Assembly: GCA_003332035.1 (NCBI GenBank) | Contig: QOQI01000009.1 | Coordinates: forward strand, 1-35,829 | DNA: 35,829 nucleotides | Source: Paracoccaceae bacterium | GTDB taxonomy: Bacteria; Pseudomonadota; Alphaproteobacteria; Rhodobacterales; Rhodobacteraceae | Reading direction: 5' to 3' | Shown here: piece by piece, positions 7,430 through 16,575 of the stretch | How positions within the stretch are numbered: the stretch's first letter is position 1 | Layout of the letters: each line of letters begins with the position of its first letter | Position numbers and translations under genes: made by a program | The notes under the pieces: generated by a model | Database searches by the model: none | Seen by the model: the letters and a program-made list of their open reading frames with translations, nothing else | Told to the model about the DNA's origin: nothing

Positions 7430-9019
7430 TTATAACTCCATTTGGAAATTAGGTAATTTTGGCACTGCATCAATTAATTTTTTTGTATACGTATTTTGGG
7501 GTTGTTCCAGAACTTTTTTAGTGAGCCCCTGTTCGATAATTTTTCCATTCTTCATAACTAAGCAACGATCAGTAATTGAGCGAATTACGGAAAGATCATG
7601 ACTGATAAATAGGTAAGTAAGGCCGTATTCAGCGGCAAGTTCAGCTATCAGATCAAGGATTTGGGCTCTTACAGTAACGTCAAGAGCTGAAACTGCTTCG
7701 TCAAAAATAACTAGTTTCGGTTTTATAATCAAAGCTCGCGCTATGGCAATTCTTTGTCTCTGCCCACCCGAAAATTCGTGTATATATTTACTTTTATCAT
7801 CAGCAGATAGTCCTACATCTTCCAAGACCTTTTCAATTTTATTTTCAATTTTTTTAGTTTCAATAGAGCCCTTTATAAGGTGAAAAGGTTCTTTTATTAG
7901 AGTTGATACCTTGTGTCTTGGATTGAATGAGCCATATGGATCTTGAAAGACAACTTGAATATTCTTTCGAATACTCGCTTTAGCATTCAAAATATCTACG
8001 TCGTCTACGTTTATTCTACCTTCGAAAATTGGCTCAAGGCCAAGAATAGCTCGGGTAAGAGTTGATTTTCCACAACCAGATTCTCCAACCAACCCAACTC
8101 TTTCACCATTTTTTATATCAAACGAAACATCAGAAACTGCGGTGAAATAATTACTTTTTGAAAAAATCTTTGTCCGCGCCAATCTATACCTACAAGAGAC
8201 ATTTTTGATACTCAGAAGAGGATCAGAATTTTTTTCAATTATGGGTAGTTCAACTGAATGTTTTGATGCTGCAAAAAGTGACCGCGTATATTCATGTTTC
8301 ATACTTTTAAATAACGTCTGCGTTTCTTCAATTTCTACAATTATTCCATTTTGCATGACTGCGATTTGATCTGCCATATTAGCCACAACTGCCAGATCAT
8401 GTGTAATTAAAATCATGGATATATTATCTTCTTTCACTAGTTTTTTAAGAAGTGCCAGGATTTGGGACTGGGTCGTTACATCAAGTGCAGTCGTCGGTTC
8501 ATCTGCAATTATAATTGAAGGTTTTAATGCAATGGCGATTCCAATAACAACCCTCTGACGTTGACCTCCTGATAGCTCATGTGGATAGCGTTTGAATACG
8601 TTGATCGCGGGATTTAGGCCTACTCTTTCTAGAATGTTAAAGGTTTCACTGTCTGCGGATTTTTTATTTTTTTCACTATGCAATACAATTGTTTCGCTGA
8701 TTTGATCTCCAACAGTTTTTACTGGATTGAGTGCTGTCATTGGCTCTTGAAATATCATTCCTATTTTAGCACCGCGAATTTTACATAGTTCCAACTCATT
8801 TTTATTGGTGATCTCTTGATCACGAAAAAATATTTTTCCTCCCAGTTTGGCATTTTTAGGTTGAAGTTGGATTATTGAAAGGGCTGTCATCGATTTGCCA
8901 GACCCACTTTCCCCCGTTATTGCTAGGATACGTCCTTCATTTAATTTGAAAGAGACATCTTCGAGAATTTTAGCTGGGCCAATTTCGAGATTAAGATTTT
9001 CAACAGATAAAATACTCAT
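7430..9019 (-). CDS. Fused peptide-type ABC transporter ATP-binding protein (DppD-DppF arrangement)
   Basis: A 529-residue protein with two complete ABC ATPase domains. Domain 1 has Walker A GESGSGKS (36-43), signature LSGGQRQR (149-156) and Walker B IIADEP (170-175). Domain 2 has Walker A GESGCGKST (312-320), signature FSGGQRQR and Walker B LVIFDEA. The oligopeptide/dipeptide family more often uses two separate proteins, but this fused version is common in alphaproteobacteria. The ATG at 9019 overlaps the stop of the preceding permease by four bases (ATGA). It powers import of whatever the family 5 binding protein at 10863-12347 captures. Confidence 0.93.
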   Translation of the reverse strand: MSILSVENLNLEIGPAKILEDVSFKLNEGRILAITGESGSGKSMTALSIIQLQPKNAKLGGKIFFRDQEITNKNELELCKIRGAKIGMIFQEPMTALNPVKTVGDQISETIVLHSEKNKKSADSETFNILERVGLNPAINVFKRYPHELSGGQRQRVVIGIAIALKPSIIIADEPTTALDVTTQSQILALLKKLVKEDNISMILITHDLAVVANMADQIAVMQNGIIVEIEETQTLFKSMKHEYTRSLFAASKHSVELPIIEKNSDPLLSIKNVSCRYRLARTKIFSKSNYFTAVSDVSFDIKNGERVGLVGESGCGKSTLTRAILGLEPIFEGRINVDDVDILNAKASIRKNIQVVFQDPYGSFNPRHKVSTLIKEPFHLIKGSIETKKIENKIEKVLEDVGLSADDKSKYIHEFSGGQRQRIAIARALIIKPKLVIFDEAVSALDVTVRAQILDLIAELAAEYGLTYLFISHDLSVIRSITDRCLVMKNGKIIEQGLTKKVLEQPQNTYTKKLIDAVPKLPNFQMEL

Positions 9020-9834
9020 TCGCGAGACTTTCTAACTCTTGGATCTAGAACATCGCGAAGACCATCCCCCATTAAATTTAATCCCAGGACAGTAACTATA
9101 ATTGCTGTTCCTGGTATAATTGCCAAGTGTGGAGCAAAGCTCACCATTGTTTGTGCATCTGCCAACATTCTTCCCCAGCTCGGTATTGGAGGTTGCGTGC
9201 CAAGGCCTACGTAACTCAATCCAGCCTCCGCTAGAATGCCTAATGAAAATTGTATTGTACCTTGAACGATCAAAAGATTGGCAATGTTTGGTAAAATATG
9301 TTCGGCTGAGATTAGAAAATCAGTTTTGCCACTTACGCGAGCTGCTAAAATAAATTCTTTTTGCCACAGACTTAAAGCCGCTCCCCGGCTCACGCGAGCA
9401 AAGACGGGTATATTGAATATCCCAATAGCAATAATTGCATTCATCGCACCAGCCCCGAAAAGTGCAGTTATAAGGATCGCAATAACTAAAGAGGGGAAGG
9501 CAAATATTAAATCATTTGTTCGCATTATTACTTCATCAATCAGAGAATTTTTTCTAGCAGCTGCGGCTAGGCCTAATGGAACTCCAATAGAAAAGCCTAT
9601 TCCAACAGCTAAGAGTGCGACCGCTAATGAAGTACGTGCTCCTATCATTATCATTGACAAGATATCGCGTCCAAAGTGGTCAGTCCCTAGCCAATGAACT
9701 TTATTTGGTGTCTGTAATTTATCAGGTATCGAAAGTTGTGTAATATCAAATGGGACCCAAACAAAAGATACCCCAGCTGCGATTATCACTAAGACACTCA
9801 ACAAAGCGCCAAATATTAGTGAACCATTTTTCAT
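9016..9834 (-). CDS. Peptide-type ABC transporter permease, DppC/OppC family
   Basis: A 272-residue inner-membrane permease. The N-terminal helix (residues 7-27) is followed by HWLGTDHFGRDILS (48-61), a hallmark of the DppC subfamily. Five further membrane helices follow, as does the EAA-like ATPase-contact loop around AARVSGKTDFLISAEHILPN. The C-terminus GDGLRDVLDPRVRK is also characteristic. The ATG at 9834 overlaps the DppB-type stop by four bases (ATGA), and its own stop overlaps the ATPase start in the same way, so the three genes are translationally coupled. Confidence 0.93.
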   Translation of the reverse strand: MKNGSLIFGALLSVLVIIAAGVSFVWVPFDITQLSIPDKLQTPNKVHWLGTDHFGRDILSMIMIGARTSLAVALLAVGIGFSIGVPLGLAAAARKNSLIDEVIMRTNDLIFAFPSLVIAILITALFGAGAMNAIIAIGIFNIPVFARVSRGAALSLWQKEFILAARVSGKTDFLISAEHILPNIANLLIVQGTIQFSLGILAEAGLSYVGLGTQPPIPSWGRMLADAQTMVSFAPHLAIIPGTAIIVTVLGLNLMGDGLRDVLDPRVRKSRE

Positions 9835-10778
9835 ACACGCCGCCTTAATCGAGGATCTACAATTGCATAAGTTATATCAACAATGAAGTTCACAGTTATT
9901 ACAGCAAAAACGAGAAGCATCACTACACTTTCGACAACTATCAAGTCACGTTGTGTTATTGCTTGAAAAACTAACCTTCCTAAGCCAGGAAGAAAAAATA
10001 CTTGTTCAATAATAATTGCGCCAGCTAATAGAAACGAAAACTGCAGTCCAATAATAGTGAGCACTGGTATTAGCGCATTTCTTAACGCATGTCGCCAAAT
10101 TACAGCTCTTTTACCAAAACCTTTTGCCCGCGCTGTTCGAATGTAATCCTCTGAAAGAGTTTCGATCAATGCACTTCGCATTACTCGAGAAAGTATAGAA
10201 GCTTGAGGTAAAGCAAGTGCAATAGCCGGGAGGGTTAAAGATTTTATACTCTGAAAAATACCATTTTCCCATTCTACAAATCCACCTGCGGAGAACCATC
10301 GCAATTTTAAAGCAAAGATAACTACTAATATCATTGCAAACCAAAAGTTGGGTATAGCTATGCCAAATTGTGTTGCTCCCATAACTGCGACATCTCCTAC
10401 CTTCCCTCTTTGCGTTGCAGCGTAAATCCCGGCTGGGAAAGCAATGAGGGTAGAGATTACAAGCGCATATAAGGCCAGTGGTAAAGAAACCCAGATTCTA
10501 TCGGCGATCATATTCGAAATTGGACTTCTATATGTATATGAAGTCCCAAAATCGCCTTGGAGCATTCCAGAAATCCAAGAAAAATATCGAGATAATTTAT
10601 CTTGATCTAACCCCAACTCTGCTCGTAATGCTGCAATGGTATCTTCTTGGGCATTAATCCCTAGCATAAATGAGGCTGGGTCACCGGGGGCGATTTCTAC
10701 GATGGTAAAAATAATTACAGAGGCTAGACAGAGGCTGACCATAAGAGAAATAGCCCTGTTTAGAAAGTATCTCAGCAT
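9831..10778 (-). CDS. Peptide-type ABC transporter permease, DppB/OppB family
   Basis: A 315-residue membrane permease with the family N-terminus (MLRYFLNRAIS, then a hydrophobic helix and EIAPGDPA at 28-35). A periplasmic region leads to the DFGTSYTYRSPI segment (77-88). Five further helices follow, with the EAA loop YIRTARAKGFGKRAVIWRHA near residues 216-235 and the ending VDPRLRRR. Pairs with the DppC-type gene immediately downstream. It begins about 84 bases after the binding-protein gene; the gap holds a strong hairpin, which may lower expression of this and the following genes relative to the binding protein. Confidence 0.93.
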   Translation of the reverse strand: MLRYFLNRAISLMVSLCLASVIIFTIVEIAPGDPASFMLGINAQEDTIAALRAELGLDQDKLSRYFSWISGMLQGDFGTSYTYRSPISNMIADRIWVSLPLALYALVISTLIAFPAGIYAATQRGKVGDVAVMGATQFGIAIPNFWFAMILVVIFALKLRWFSAGGFVEWENGIFQSIKSLTLPAIALALPQASILSRVMRSALIETLSEDYIRTARAKGFGKRAVIWRHALRNALIPVLTIIGLQFSFLLAGAIIIEQVFFLPGLGRLVFQAITQRDLIVVESVVMLLVFAVITVNFIVDITYAIVDPRLRRRV

Positions 10779-10818
10779 TTTAAATTTTCTTTAAAGATTT
10801 AGAATTACTAATGTAGGA

Positions 10819-10843
10819 GGCGGGAGATAAAAATATTCCCGCC
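10819..10843 (-). terminator. Intercistronic stem-loop after the binding-protein gene
   Basis: On the minus strand GGCGGGA and TCCCGCC form a perfect 7-bp GC-rich stem around an 11-base A/T loop, about 20 bases after the binding-protein stop codon. There is no clear uridine tract after the stem, so it may stabilise the upstream mRNA or act as a weak attenuator rather than a full terminator. Such hairpins are common between periplasmic binding-protein and permease genes. The structure is seen in the sequence; its role is inferred. Confidence 0.5.
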
Positions 10844-10862
10844 TTCATATGCGTCTCCAAAC

Positions 10863-12347
10863 TTAATCTGCCCAGCTTACTCCAGTTAGGTCAGTAGCTT
10901 GTGTTGGAGCATTCTTCCAAAGGCCACGGACCTTAGCATTTGCCACGGTGGTGTAAGCTAACTCAAAAAGATATCCATTCACGTAATCATTTGAAATGAT
11001 ACGTTGTGCTTTTTGAAGCATGCTGCTGCGTTTGCCTGGATCTGTAGTTCCATTCAATTCTGTCATGAGAGATTGAAATTCCGGGTTATCATACTGAAAG
11101 TAGTAATCTGGTCTTGCATAAATCCCAATATCCATTGGCTCAGTATGGCTTACAATTGTAAGGCCATAATCTTTTCCCCTAAAAACTTGCTCAAGCCACT
11201 GTGCCCATTCCAAATTGCTTATTTCAGTCTCAATTCCAACTGCACGCAATTGAGATGCTATTATCTCCCCACCGCGTCTAGCATAAGAGGGTGGTGGAAG
11301 TTTAAGAGTGGTTGTAAAACCTTCTGAAAATCCAGCCTCGGCTAGAAGTTTTTTGGAAAGCTCAGGATCATAATTTGAATTACCAGTTAAGTCTACGTAA
11401 TCAGGATTATGTGGAGCAAAATGTGTTCCAATGGGTGTGCCGTAACCAAACATTGCACCATCGATAATGGCCTGCCGGTCGATAGCATGAGCTATGGCTT
11501 TACGGACTTTTACGTTGTCCAAAGGTGGCATTTTATTATTTGTAGATAAAATTGTTTCACCTTCTGTCGAGCCTTCTAAAACCTGAAACCTTGGATCAGC
11601 CTCGAACTGCGGAAGATTTTCAGGTGCTGGAAAACTAGTAAAAACATCCACGTCCTGAGCCATAACCGCAGCGAAGGCAGCCGTAGGATCGGAAATAAAC
11701 TTAAAGGTCACGTTTTCTAGAGCAGGCTTGTCACCCCAATAATCTGAGTTGCGCGATAATTCAATTCGATCCCCTTGAACCCAATTTTGAAATGTAAAAG
11801 CACCCGTTCCAACAGGGTTATTTTTTATGCCATCAATACTCTCAGGAGCAACTATTACCGCGTCACCCCAAGCCATATTAAACAAAAAGCTTCCATTAGG
11901 CTTATCTAGTGAGATTTTTACGGTTGAGTTATCTACAACGGAAACATCGGTTATTCCAGAAAATAGGGCTTTTTGGGCATTTGTACTATCTTCCGCTCTG
12001 GCCCGATCAAGAGAAAATTTAACGTCACTTGCGTCCATACTGGTGCCATCGTGAAACTTTACTCCTGAGCGCAATTTAAAAGTATAGACGGCTCCATCGC
12101 CCGAAATATCCCATGATTCTGCTAGTCCGGCTATTACTGATCCGTCGGATGCAAATCTGGTTAGACCTTCGAACACATTTGAATAAAGGACGCTGTCAAT
12201 TGCTCCAGCTGCTGCACTAGTTGGATCCAGATGTGGTGGCTCAAGCTGCATGGCAACTGTGATATCAGACTGTGCAGATAGGCCAATTCCTGTACTAGCA
12301 AATACAGCTAATGTGCCAGCTGCAATAAGTTTTGTTGGTTGAAACAT
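10863..12347 (-). CDS. Family 5 extracellular solute-binding protein (peptide/nickel-type ABC importer)
   Basis: A 494-residue periplasmic protein with a Sec signal peptide: a short basic start (MFQPTK), a hydrophobic core to about residue 24 and likely cleavage after LSAQ or nearby. Family 5 landmarks follow: AMQLEPPHLDPTS, VFEGLTRF, GLAESWDIS, YTFKLRSGVKFHDG (83-96), DVKFSLDRA, and VRKAIAHAIDRQAI near residue 280. Length is normal for dipeptide/oligopeptide-binding proteins. The ATG at 12347 has an AAGGAG ribosome site nine bases upstream. As first gene of the operon it heads two permeases, a double ATPase, an aldehyde dehydrogenase, an SDR and a P1 peptidase, so its ligand is probably the substrate of those enzymes. 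Family members also bind opines, glutathione, haem and sugars, so a peptide ligand is not assured. Confidence 0.92.
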   Translation of the reverse strand: MFQPTKLIAAGTLAVFASTGIGLSAQSDITVAMQLEPPHLDPTSAAAGAIDSVLYSNVFEGLTRFASDGSVIAGLAESWDISGDGAVYTFKLRSGVKFHDGTSMDASDVKFSLDRARAEDSTNAQKALFSGITDVSVVDNSTVKISLDKPNGSFLFNMAWGDAVIVAPESIDGIKNNPVGTGAFTFQNWVQGDRIELSRNSDYWGDKPALENVTFKFISDPTAAFAAVMAQDVDVFTSFPAPENLPQFEADPRFQVLEGSTEGETILSTNNKMPPLDNVKVRKAIAHAIDRQAIIDGAMFGYGTPIGTHFAPHNPDYVDLTGNSNYDPELSKKLLAEAGFSEGFTTTLKLPPPSYARRGGEIIASQLRAVGIETEISNLEWAQWLEQVFRGKDYGLTIVSHTEPMDIGIYARPDYYFQYDNPEFQSLMTELNGTTDPGKRSSMLQKAQRIISNDYVNGYLFELAYTTVANAKVRGLWKNAPTQATDLTGVSWAD

Positions 12348-12643
12348 ATTTCTACTCCTTTTCCTGAGATAATTTTTATCTGCGAAAAAACGCTTCTTGT
12401 GTTAAGATGTGTATTAGAAGCTTATACTACGATTGCTATTTTTAAACAAAAAAAGCGACGTATTTTGATTTTTACTTTGTCGAAAGAATTAATTCAGAAA
12501 GTTATTCAGATAATCCAGAGTTTTATTACCTGCAAATATCCAATTTTTGTATTTTACTCTTAACAGTAGAGATTAAAATATTTTACTTTGTTTTAGGACA
12601 TGGCCCGTGTAGCGTTATTTAAATCAAAAATCAAAAATGCAAC
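12348..12643. promoter_or_regulatory. Divergent intergenic region between binding protein and amidase
   Basis: A 296-base A/T-rich gap between two genes transcribed away from each other; it must hold promoters for the transporter operon (minus) and the amidase/oxygenase pair (plus). The only sites I can place with confidence are the AAGGAG ribosome site of the binding protein next to 12347 and the absence of a strong one before the amidase. A TATACT hexamer at 12423-12428 is a possible -10 box for the plus strand, but no -35 at a suitable distance is convincing. No clear operator palindrome is visible. Confidence 0.35.
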
Positions 12644-14083
12644 ATGGATAAAAATAACCTATGGCGTTTGAGCGCCTCTGAAATAGTCAAAGCCACCACT
12701 GCGGGTGAAATACGGACTGTTGATGTCATAACTTCTGCTGTAGATAGAATGAAAGGAGTTAACACTTCTTTAAACGCTGTGGTTGTTGATCTATCAGAGA
12801 AAGCTATTGAAAAGGCAAACCTTTTAGATCGTGATCGAGATAACGGTAAGCACTGTGGACCGTTACACGGTGTCCCAATAACCATCAAAATAAATGTTGA
12901 TCAAAAAGGTTATGCGACTTCAAATGGTGTTTCCGCTCTTAAAGATTGGATAGCACCTGATGATGCACCAATTGTGAAAAATCTTCAAAATGCGGGCGCA
13001 ATTATAATTGGGCGCACCAATACTCCAGAGTTTTCATTTAGAGCTGATACAGACAATGGCCTTCATGGAAGAACAAACAATCCGTGGGGTAGTCATGTTT
13101 CTGCTGGTGGATCTTCTGGCGGTGCTGGTGCGGCCGTCATGTCAGGTATGGGGGCCATGGGACATGGCAATGACATAGGTGGTTCGTTGAGGTTCCCAGC
13201 AGCAGCCAACGGCGCTTTTACAGTTAAGCCGGGTTTGGGTCGCGTTCCAGCTTGGAATCCATCTCAAACAGCGGAAAGGGGAATTTTAGCGCAATCCATG
13301 TCTGTCCAAGGCCTTTTGACACGAGATTCATCAGATTTGGAATTGGCTTTGCCTGTCATATTTGAAAATGATCCCGTTGATCCGTTTCATGTACCCTTGC
13401 CGTATCAAATGGAACCCAAAACCAAAAACTTTAAAGTTGCGTTTTGTCGTGAAACACCTGGTTTTGAAACTCATCCTGAAGTTTACAAAGGGTTAGAATT
13501 AGCCGCGGCTGCATTGCGCGATGCAGGCTATGAGGTTATCGAAGTTGACCCGCCTTTATTACTTGAAACGGCAATGTCCGGCTATCGAGCTTTGATGGGT
13601 GAGGTAATAGAATTACTTGGACCTGACATCAGAAATTATGGTTCCAAAGAAATTAATCAAATTTTTGATGATTACTTCGAACAATTTAAACCTTACACTG
13701 GAACTGACTTGTTAAAAGTGCTTGCGGAAAGGGCTTATTTTGCGCGAGAGTGGTCGCTTTTTTTAACTGAATACCCTCTAATTTTGAGCCCATTCTTGCC
13801 TCAGCCATTTTTTAAACCTGGAAGAGATTTAGAGGGTCAAGAAGGCGTTCGAGAAGTTTTGGGAGCAGCTCTTTGGTCATATTCGATAAACTTTTTGGGT
13901 CTTCCAGCAGGATGTTTCCCGACGCATCTTGCGCAGTTGGCACACGGTCCTCAGACAATTAGCGTTCAATTAATTGGGCAGAGATGGCGTGAGGACGTGA
14001 TCGTCGATGCAATGAAGACGATCCAGAACCGACTTGGTTCATTTTCAAATGAGCTTTGGTCGCTTATGGAAAAAAATAATTAG
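12644..14083 (+). CDS. Amidase-signature family hydrolase
   Basis: A 479-residue amidase with the full Ser-cisSer-Lys triad: Lys82 in VPITIKINVD, Ser157 in AGGSSGG and nucleophile Ser181 in DIGGSLRFPA. The 24-residue distance between the two serines matches the family. The C-terminal part (LGLPAGCFPTH) is also typical. It hydrolyses a linear amide or aryl-acylamide to a carboxylate and ammonia or amine in the cytoplasm; it is not GatA, since no GatB/GatC neighbours exist and the C-terminus differs. ATG at 12644 is chosen because the family N-terminus (LWRLSASEIVKA) starts directly after it; the ribosome site is weak. It precedes the oxygenase gene by 17 bases, indicating an operon. Confidence 0.9.
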   Translation: MDKNNLWRLSASEIVKATTAGEIRTVDVITSAVDRMKGVNTSLNAVVVDLSEKAIEKANLLDRDRDNGKHCGPLHGVPITIKINVDQKGYATSNGVSALKDWIAPDDAPIVKNLQNAGAIIIGRTNTPEFSFRADTDNGLHGRTNNPWGSHVSAGGSSGGAGAAVMSGMGAMGHGNDIGGSLRFPAAANGAFTVKPGLGRVPAWNPSQTAERGILAQSMSVQGLLTRDSSDLELALPVIFENDPVDPFHVPLPYQMEPKTKNFKVAFCRETPGFETHPEVYKGLELAAAALRDAGYEVIEVDPPLLLETAMSGYRALMGEVIELLGPDIRNYGSKEINQIFDDYFEQFKPYTGTDLLKVLAERAYFAREWSLFLTEYPLILSPFLPQPFFKPGRDLEGQEGVREVLGAALWSYSINFLGLPAGCFPTHLAQLAHGPQTISVQLIGQRWREDVIVDAMKTIQNRLGSFSNELWSLMEKNN

Positions 14084-14100
14084 TAATTTGAGTGGCATAA

Positions 14101-15036
14101 ATGGAATTTCCAAGATTTAACTTAGAGTATTTTGAAAACTCTGTGGGGCGCGATCGAAAAAAACGAAGTAAAGAACTAGATAAAATATGCAGTGAGATCG
14201 GTTTCCTTGTTTTAGAGGGTCATGGAGTATCTCAAAAAATAATATCTGACCAATGGACAATTGTTTCAGAATTCTTTTCATCACCGCTCGAAATAAAAAG
14301 GGAAGTCAAAGTACCTTTTTTAGGTTATCCATATGGATGGATTGGACCTGACCAAGAAGCTTTAGCGGCCTCAAAAGGTGAAAAAACACCGCCTGATCTG
14401 AAGGAGAGTTTTAATGGTGGTCCATTAACCATTCCAAAAAATATTAAAGATCCTGCAGCCTATGAGTTTTGTTATCAACCAACACTTTGGCCAAAAATTG
14501 ATGAGTTTAAAAAAACTTGGGAAACTTATTATGCGGCAATGGAAGACTTAGCAAAACGGATCATGGCTGCTTTTGCTGAAGCTCTGGGGCTAGAAAGTTC
14601 GTATTTTGATAGATTCATTAGTAACCCCATTTCTGCCTTGCGAGCGCTCCATTATCCTACAACTACAGACGCTATAATTGAAAAACAACAAAGAGCCGGT
14701 GCTCACACAGATTACGGCTCGCTGACAATATTGTTGCCACAGGTCGGTACCACTGGTTTACAAATAAAGAAAAAAAATAGTTGGATAGACGTCCCGGCCC
14801 TTGAAGATTGTTTAATTATAAATATTGGAGATTTAATGGAACTTTGGACCGCAGGACGCTGGGTTTCCACACTCCATAGGGTTATTGCAAGACCTAACCA
14901 ACCCCCAAGAAAAAGCCTTGCGTATTTTCATCAGCCTGACTGGGATTCGATAATAAACCCAATAAATTCAAATAATTATGAAAGTGTTGTCTCTGGACCA
15001 TACCTTATGGATAAATTTAAGAGTACGAACCTTTAA
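14101..15036 (+). CDS. Iron/2-oxoglutarate-dependent oxygenase (isopenicillin N synthase-like)
   Basis: A 311-residue cytoplasmic oxygenase. The iron facial triad is His202 and Asp204 in AHTDYGSLT plus His259 in STLHRV, and the 2-oxoglutarate carboxylate is expected to bind Arg270 with Ser272 in PPRKSLAYF. The N-terminal non-haem dioxygenase domain is recognisable by EIGFLVLEGHGV (33-43), EFFSSPLEIK and DLKESFNGG. The family hydroxylates or desaturates small molecules; the substrate is unknown. It follows the amidase in the same direction with a 17-base gap, so the two may act on one compound. Its stop is nine bases from the stop of the convergent DSD1-type gene. Confidence 0.9.
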   Translation: MEFPRFNLEYFENSVGRDRKKRSKELDKICSEIGFLVLEGHGVSQKIISDQWTIVSEFFSSPLEIKREVKVPFLGYPYGWIGPDQEALAASKGEKTPPDLKESFNGGPLTIPKNIKDPAAYEFCYQPTLWPKIDEFKKTWETYYAAMEDLAKRIMAAFAEALGLESSYFDRFISNPISALRALHYPTTTDAIIEKQQRAGAHTDYGSLTILLPQVGTTGLQIKKKNSWIDVPALEDCLIINIGDLMELWTAGRWVSTLHRVIARPNQPPRKSLAYFHQPDWDSIINPINSNNYESVVSGPYLMDKFKSTNL

Positions 15037-15045
15037 TTTGATAAA

Positions 15046-16131
15046 TCAAACAAGCATTCCGCGAGCAGCTACGGGGATTGTTTTTATGATTTTATTGTTT
15101 TGAACCATAACTAATTTATCAACCATATTTACTGCTACACAGACATGGTTTGGTATTACAGTAACAATATCACCAATTGACGGCTTATTTTTGCAATCTT
15201 TTAGTTCTAAAAACCCATGCTCTTCTGAAAACTTAATTATGTTAGCTTCGGGATATTCGGTTATATAGCCAAATCCTTTTAGCCCGCCTGTGTCAGAAGT
15301 TAATGTTTTTGAACCCGCATCTAATATTCCGCGGTTGTCATTTGCTTTGCTGACTACGCTCGTGAACACTCGAAACCCACAATCACTGATTTGTGCAAAA
15401 CCATCTTCAACCATCATCATATCGTTAAAAATGCATGTACCTGCGCGGTGTTCTGTTGCTCCATTTAATTTTCCAATGTTTGCAAAATTTGGTGTCCCAC
15501 CAGTAGATATTATTTTTGGTTTTAAATTAAGCCCATTAAGCTTTTTTGTTAAATCATCATGAAATATTTGGGTATCTTTCCAACCATCGAGCGGTGGATA
15601 GTAAAGTAATCCGGTAAATTTTAGCCATTTATCTTTAATGATCAATTCAATCAGGCGTAAAGCCTCGCCAGGTTTTTCGACTCCAGCTCTTTTTTGCCCT
15701 GTGTCACACTCTATAAGTACATCAAGAGGTCTATTTGCAGCTTCTGCAGCTTTTGAATATTCACTCAGTGAAACTTTGTTGTCTGCACAAACTTTTAGAG
15801 AAAGTTTTTTTTGCAAACTAGCCAAACGACCTGATCTTGCGGCCCCAATAATATTTGTTGCTATTAAAATATCATCGATACCTGCGTCTGCCATTATCTC
15901 GGCCTCTCCAAGTTTTTGGCAAGTTATTCCCTTTGCTCCTGCATCTATTTGCATTTTTGCCAATAAAGGTGATTTATGCGTCTTAATATGCGGGCGATTG
16001 GCTACGCCAGCATTATCACAAATTCTCTGCGCTTTATCGATGTTACTTTCGACTACATCTAAGTCAATTACAGGACAAGGCGTGCCAAATTGGCTTATTA
16101 TCGAAGACTTAAGGTTGTCTAAACTACTCAT
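15046..16131 (-). CDS. DSD1-family PLP enzyme (D-threonine aldolase / D-serine dehydratase type)
   Basis: A 361-residue fold-type III PLP enzyme. The N-terminal alanine-racemase-like barrel carries the cofactor lysine in RPHIKTHKS (Lys50) and the TGQKRAGV and STGGTPNF loops that bind PLP. The C-terminal beta domain holds the metal pair His329 and Cys331 in PNHVCVAV, which in this family binds zinc or another divalent ion. Known members split D-threonine or dehydrate D-serine or 3-hydroxyaspartate; which reaction applies here is not evident. The ATG at 16131 lies 30 bases after the cupin gene on the same strand, so it is the last gene of the minus-strand QOR-cupin-DSD1 unit. Confidence 0.87.
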   Translation of the reverse strand: MSSLDNLKSSIISQFGTPCPVIDLDVVESNIDKAQRICDNAGVANRPHIKTHKSPLLAKMQIDAGAKGITCQKLGEAEIMADAGIDDILIATNIIGAARSGRLASLQKKLSLKVCADNKVSLSEYSKAAEAANRPLDVLIECDTGQKRAGVEKPGEALRLIELIIKDKWLKFTGLLYYPPLDGWKDTQIFHDDLTKKLNGLNLKPKIISTGGTPNFANIGKLNGATEHRAGTCIFNDMMMVEDGFAQISDCGFRVFTSVVSKANDNRGILDAGSKTLTSDTGGLKGFGYITEYPEANIIKFSEEHGFLELKDCKNKPSIGDIVTVIPNHVCVAVNMVDKLVMVQNNKIIKTIPVAARGMLV

Positions 16132-16161
16132 AACTTAATTTCTTTCCAAACATAACTTTTT

Positions 16162-16575
16162 CTAAGGGCTTTCAACACTTTCAGTTTTAAACTCAGCTGG
16201 GGATGTGATCTCGATAAGTTCAAGATCATCACTATGCTCAATTTCCCTATGTCGTATCCCGGGAGGTTGCAGTGCTGCTGATCCTGGTCTGAAAGTTACT
16301 TGGCCTTGTCCCTCATATTCAAAAGTCACCCATCCCTGAAGGATATAAATCATTTGAAAGTCCAGGTGATGAATATGCCAACTTGGCTCAGTATGTCTCC
16401 CTGGTACGGCACGGATTACATTGGCTGAGTATTTCCCTTGGGTTGCATCATCTACCCCTAAATTGCGATATTCAAAAAAGGCTCGAAGACCTCCAGTAAA
16501 ATTACTTTTAAATGTACCTGATCCGTCAGCATGGCTAACACAAAATCCTTGCCCCTTCCAAAGCTTTGATGACAT
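16162..16575 (-). CDS. Single-domain cupin protein
   Basis: A 137-residue protein with one beta-barrel cupin domain. Motif 1 covers WHIHHLDFQMIYILQGW (residues 66-82) with His67 and His69/70 as metal ligands; the usual Glu is replaced by Gln74. Motif 2 is PPGIRHREIEHS with His109. Proteins of this size may be small-molecule dioxygenases, isomerases or ligand-binding proteins. Its ATG at 16575 shares one base with the stop of the quinone oxidoreductase gene (TAATG), so translation is coupled and it probably acts in the same pathway. Function beyond the fold is unknown. Confidence 0.83.
   Translation of the reverse strand: MSSKLWKGQGFCVSHADGSGTFKSNFTGGLRAFFEYRNLGVDDATQGKYSANVIRAVPGRHTEPSWHIHHLDFQMIYILQGWVTFEYEGQGQVTFRPGSAALQPPGIRHREIEHSDDLELIEITSPAEFKTESVESP

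Noticed and set aside
12339-12563. A 74-codon frame in the divergent gap
   Set aside because: It starts inside the binding-protein gene region on the opposite strand, has a hydrophobic, low-complexity A/T-driven translation and no ribosome site.
15037-15050. Perfect palindrome TTTGATAAATCAAA between two convergent genes
   Set aside because: The loop would have only two bases and the stem is A/T-rich, so it is unlikely to end transcription; an operator in this position is also unlikely.
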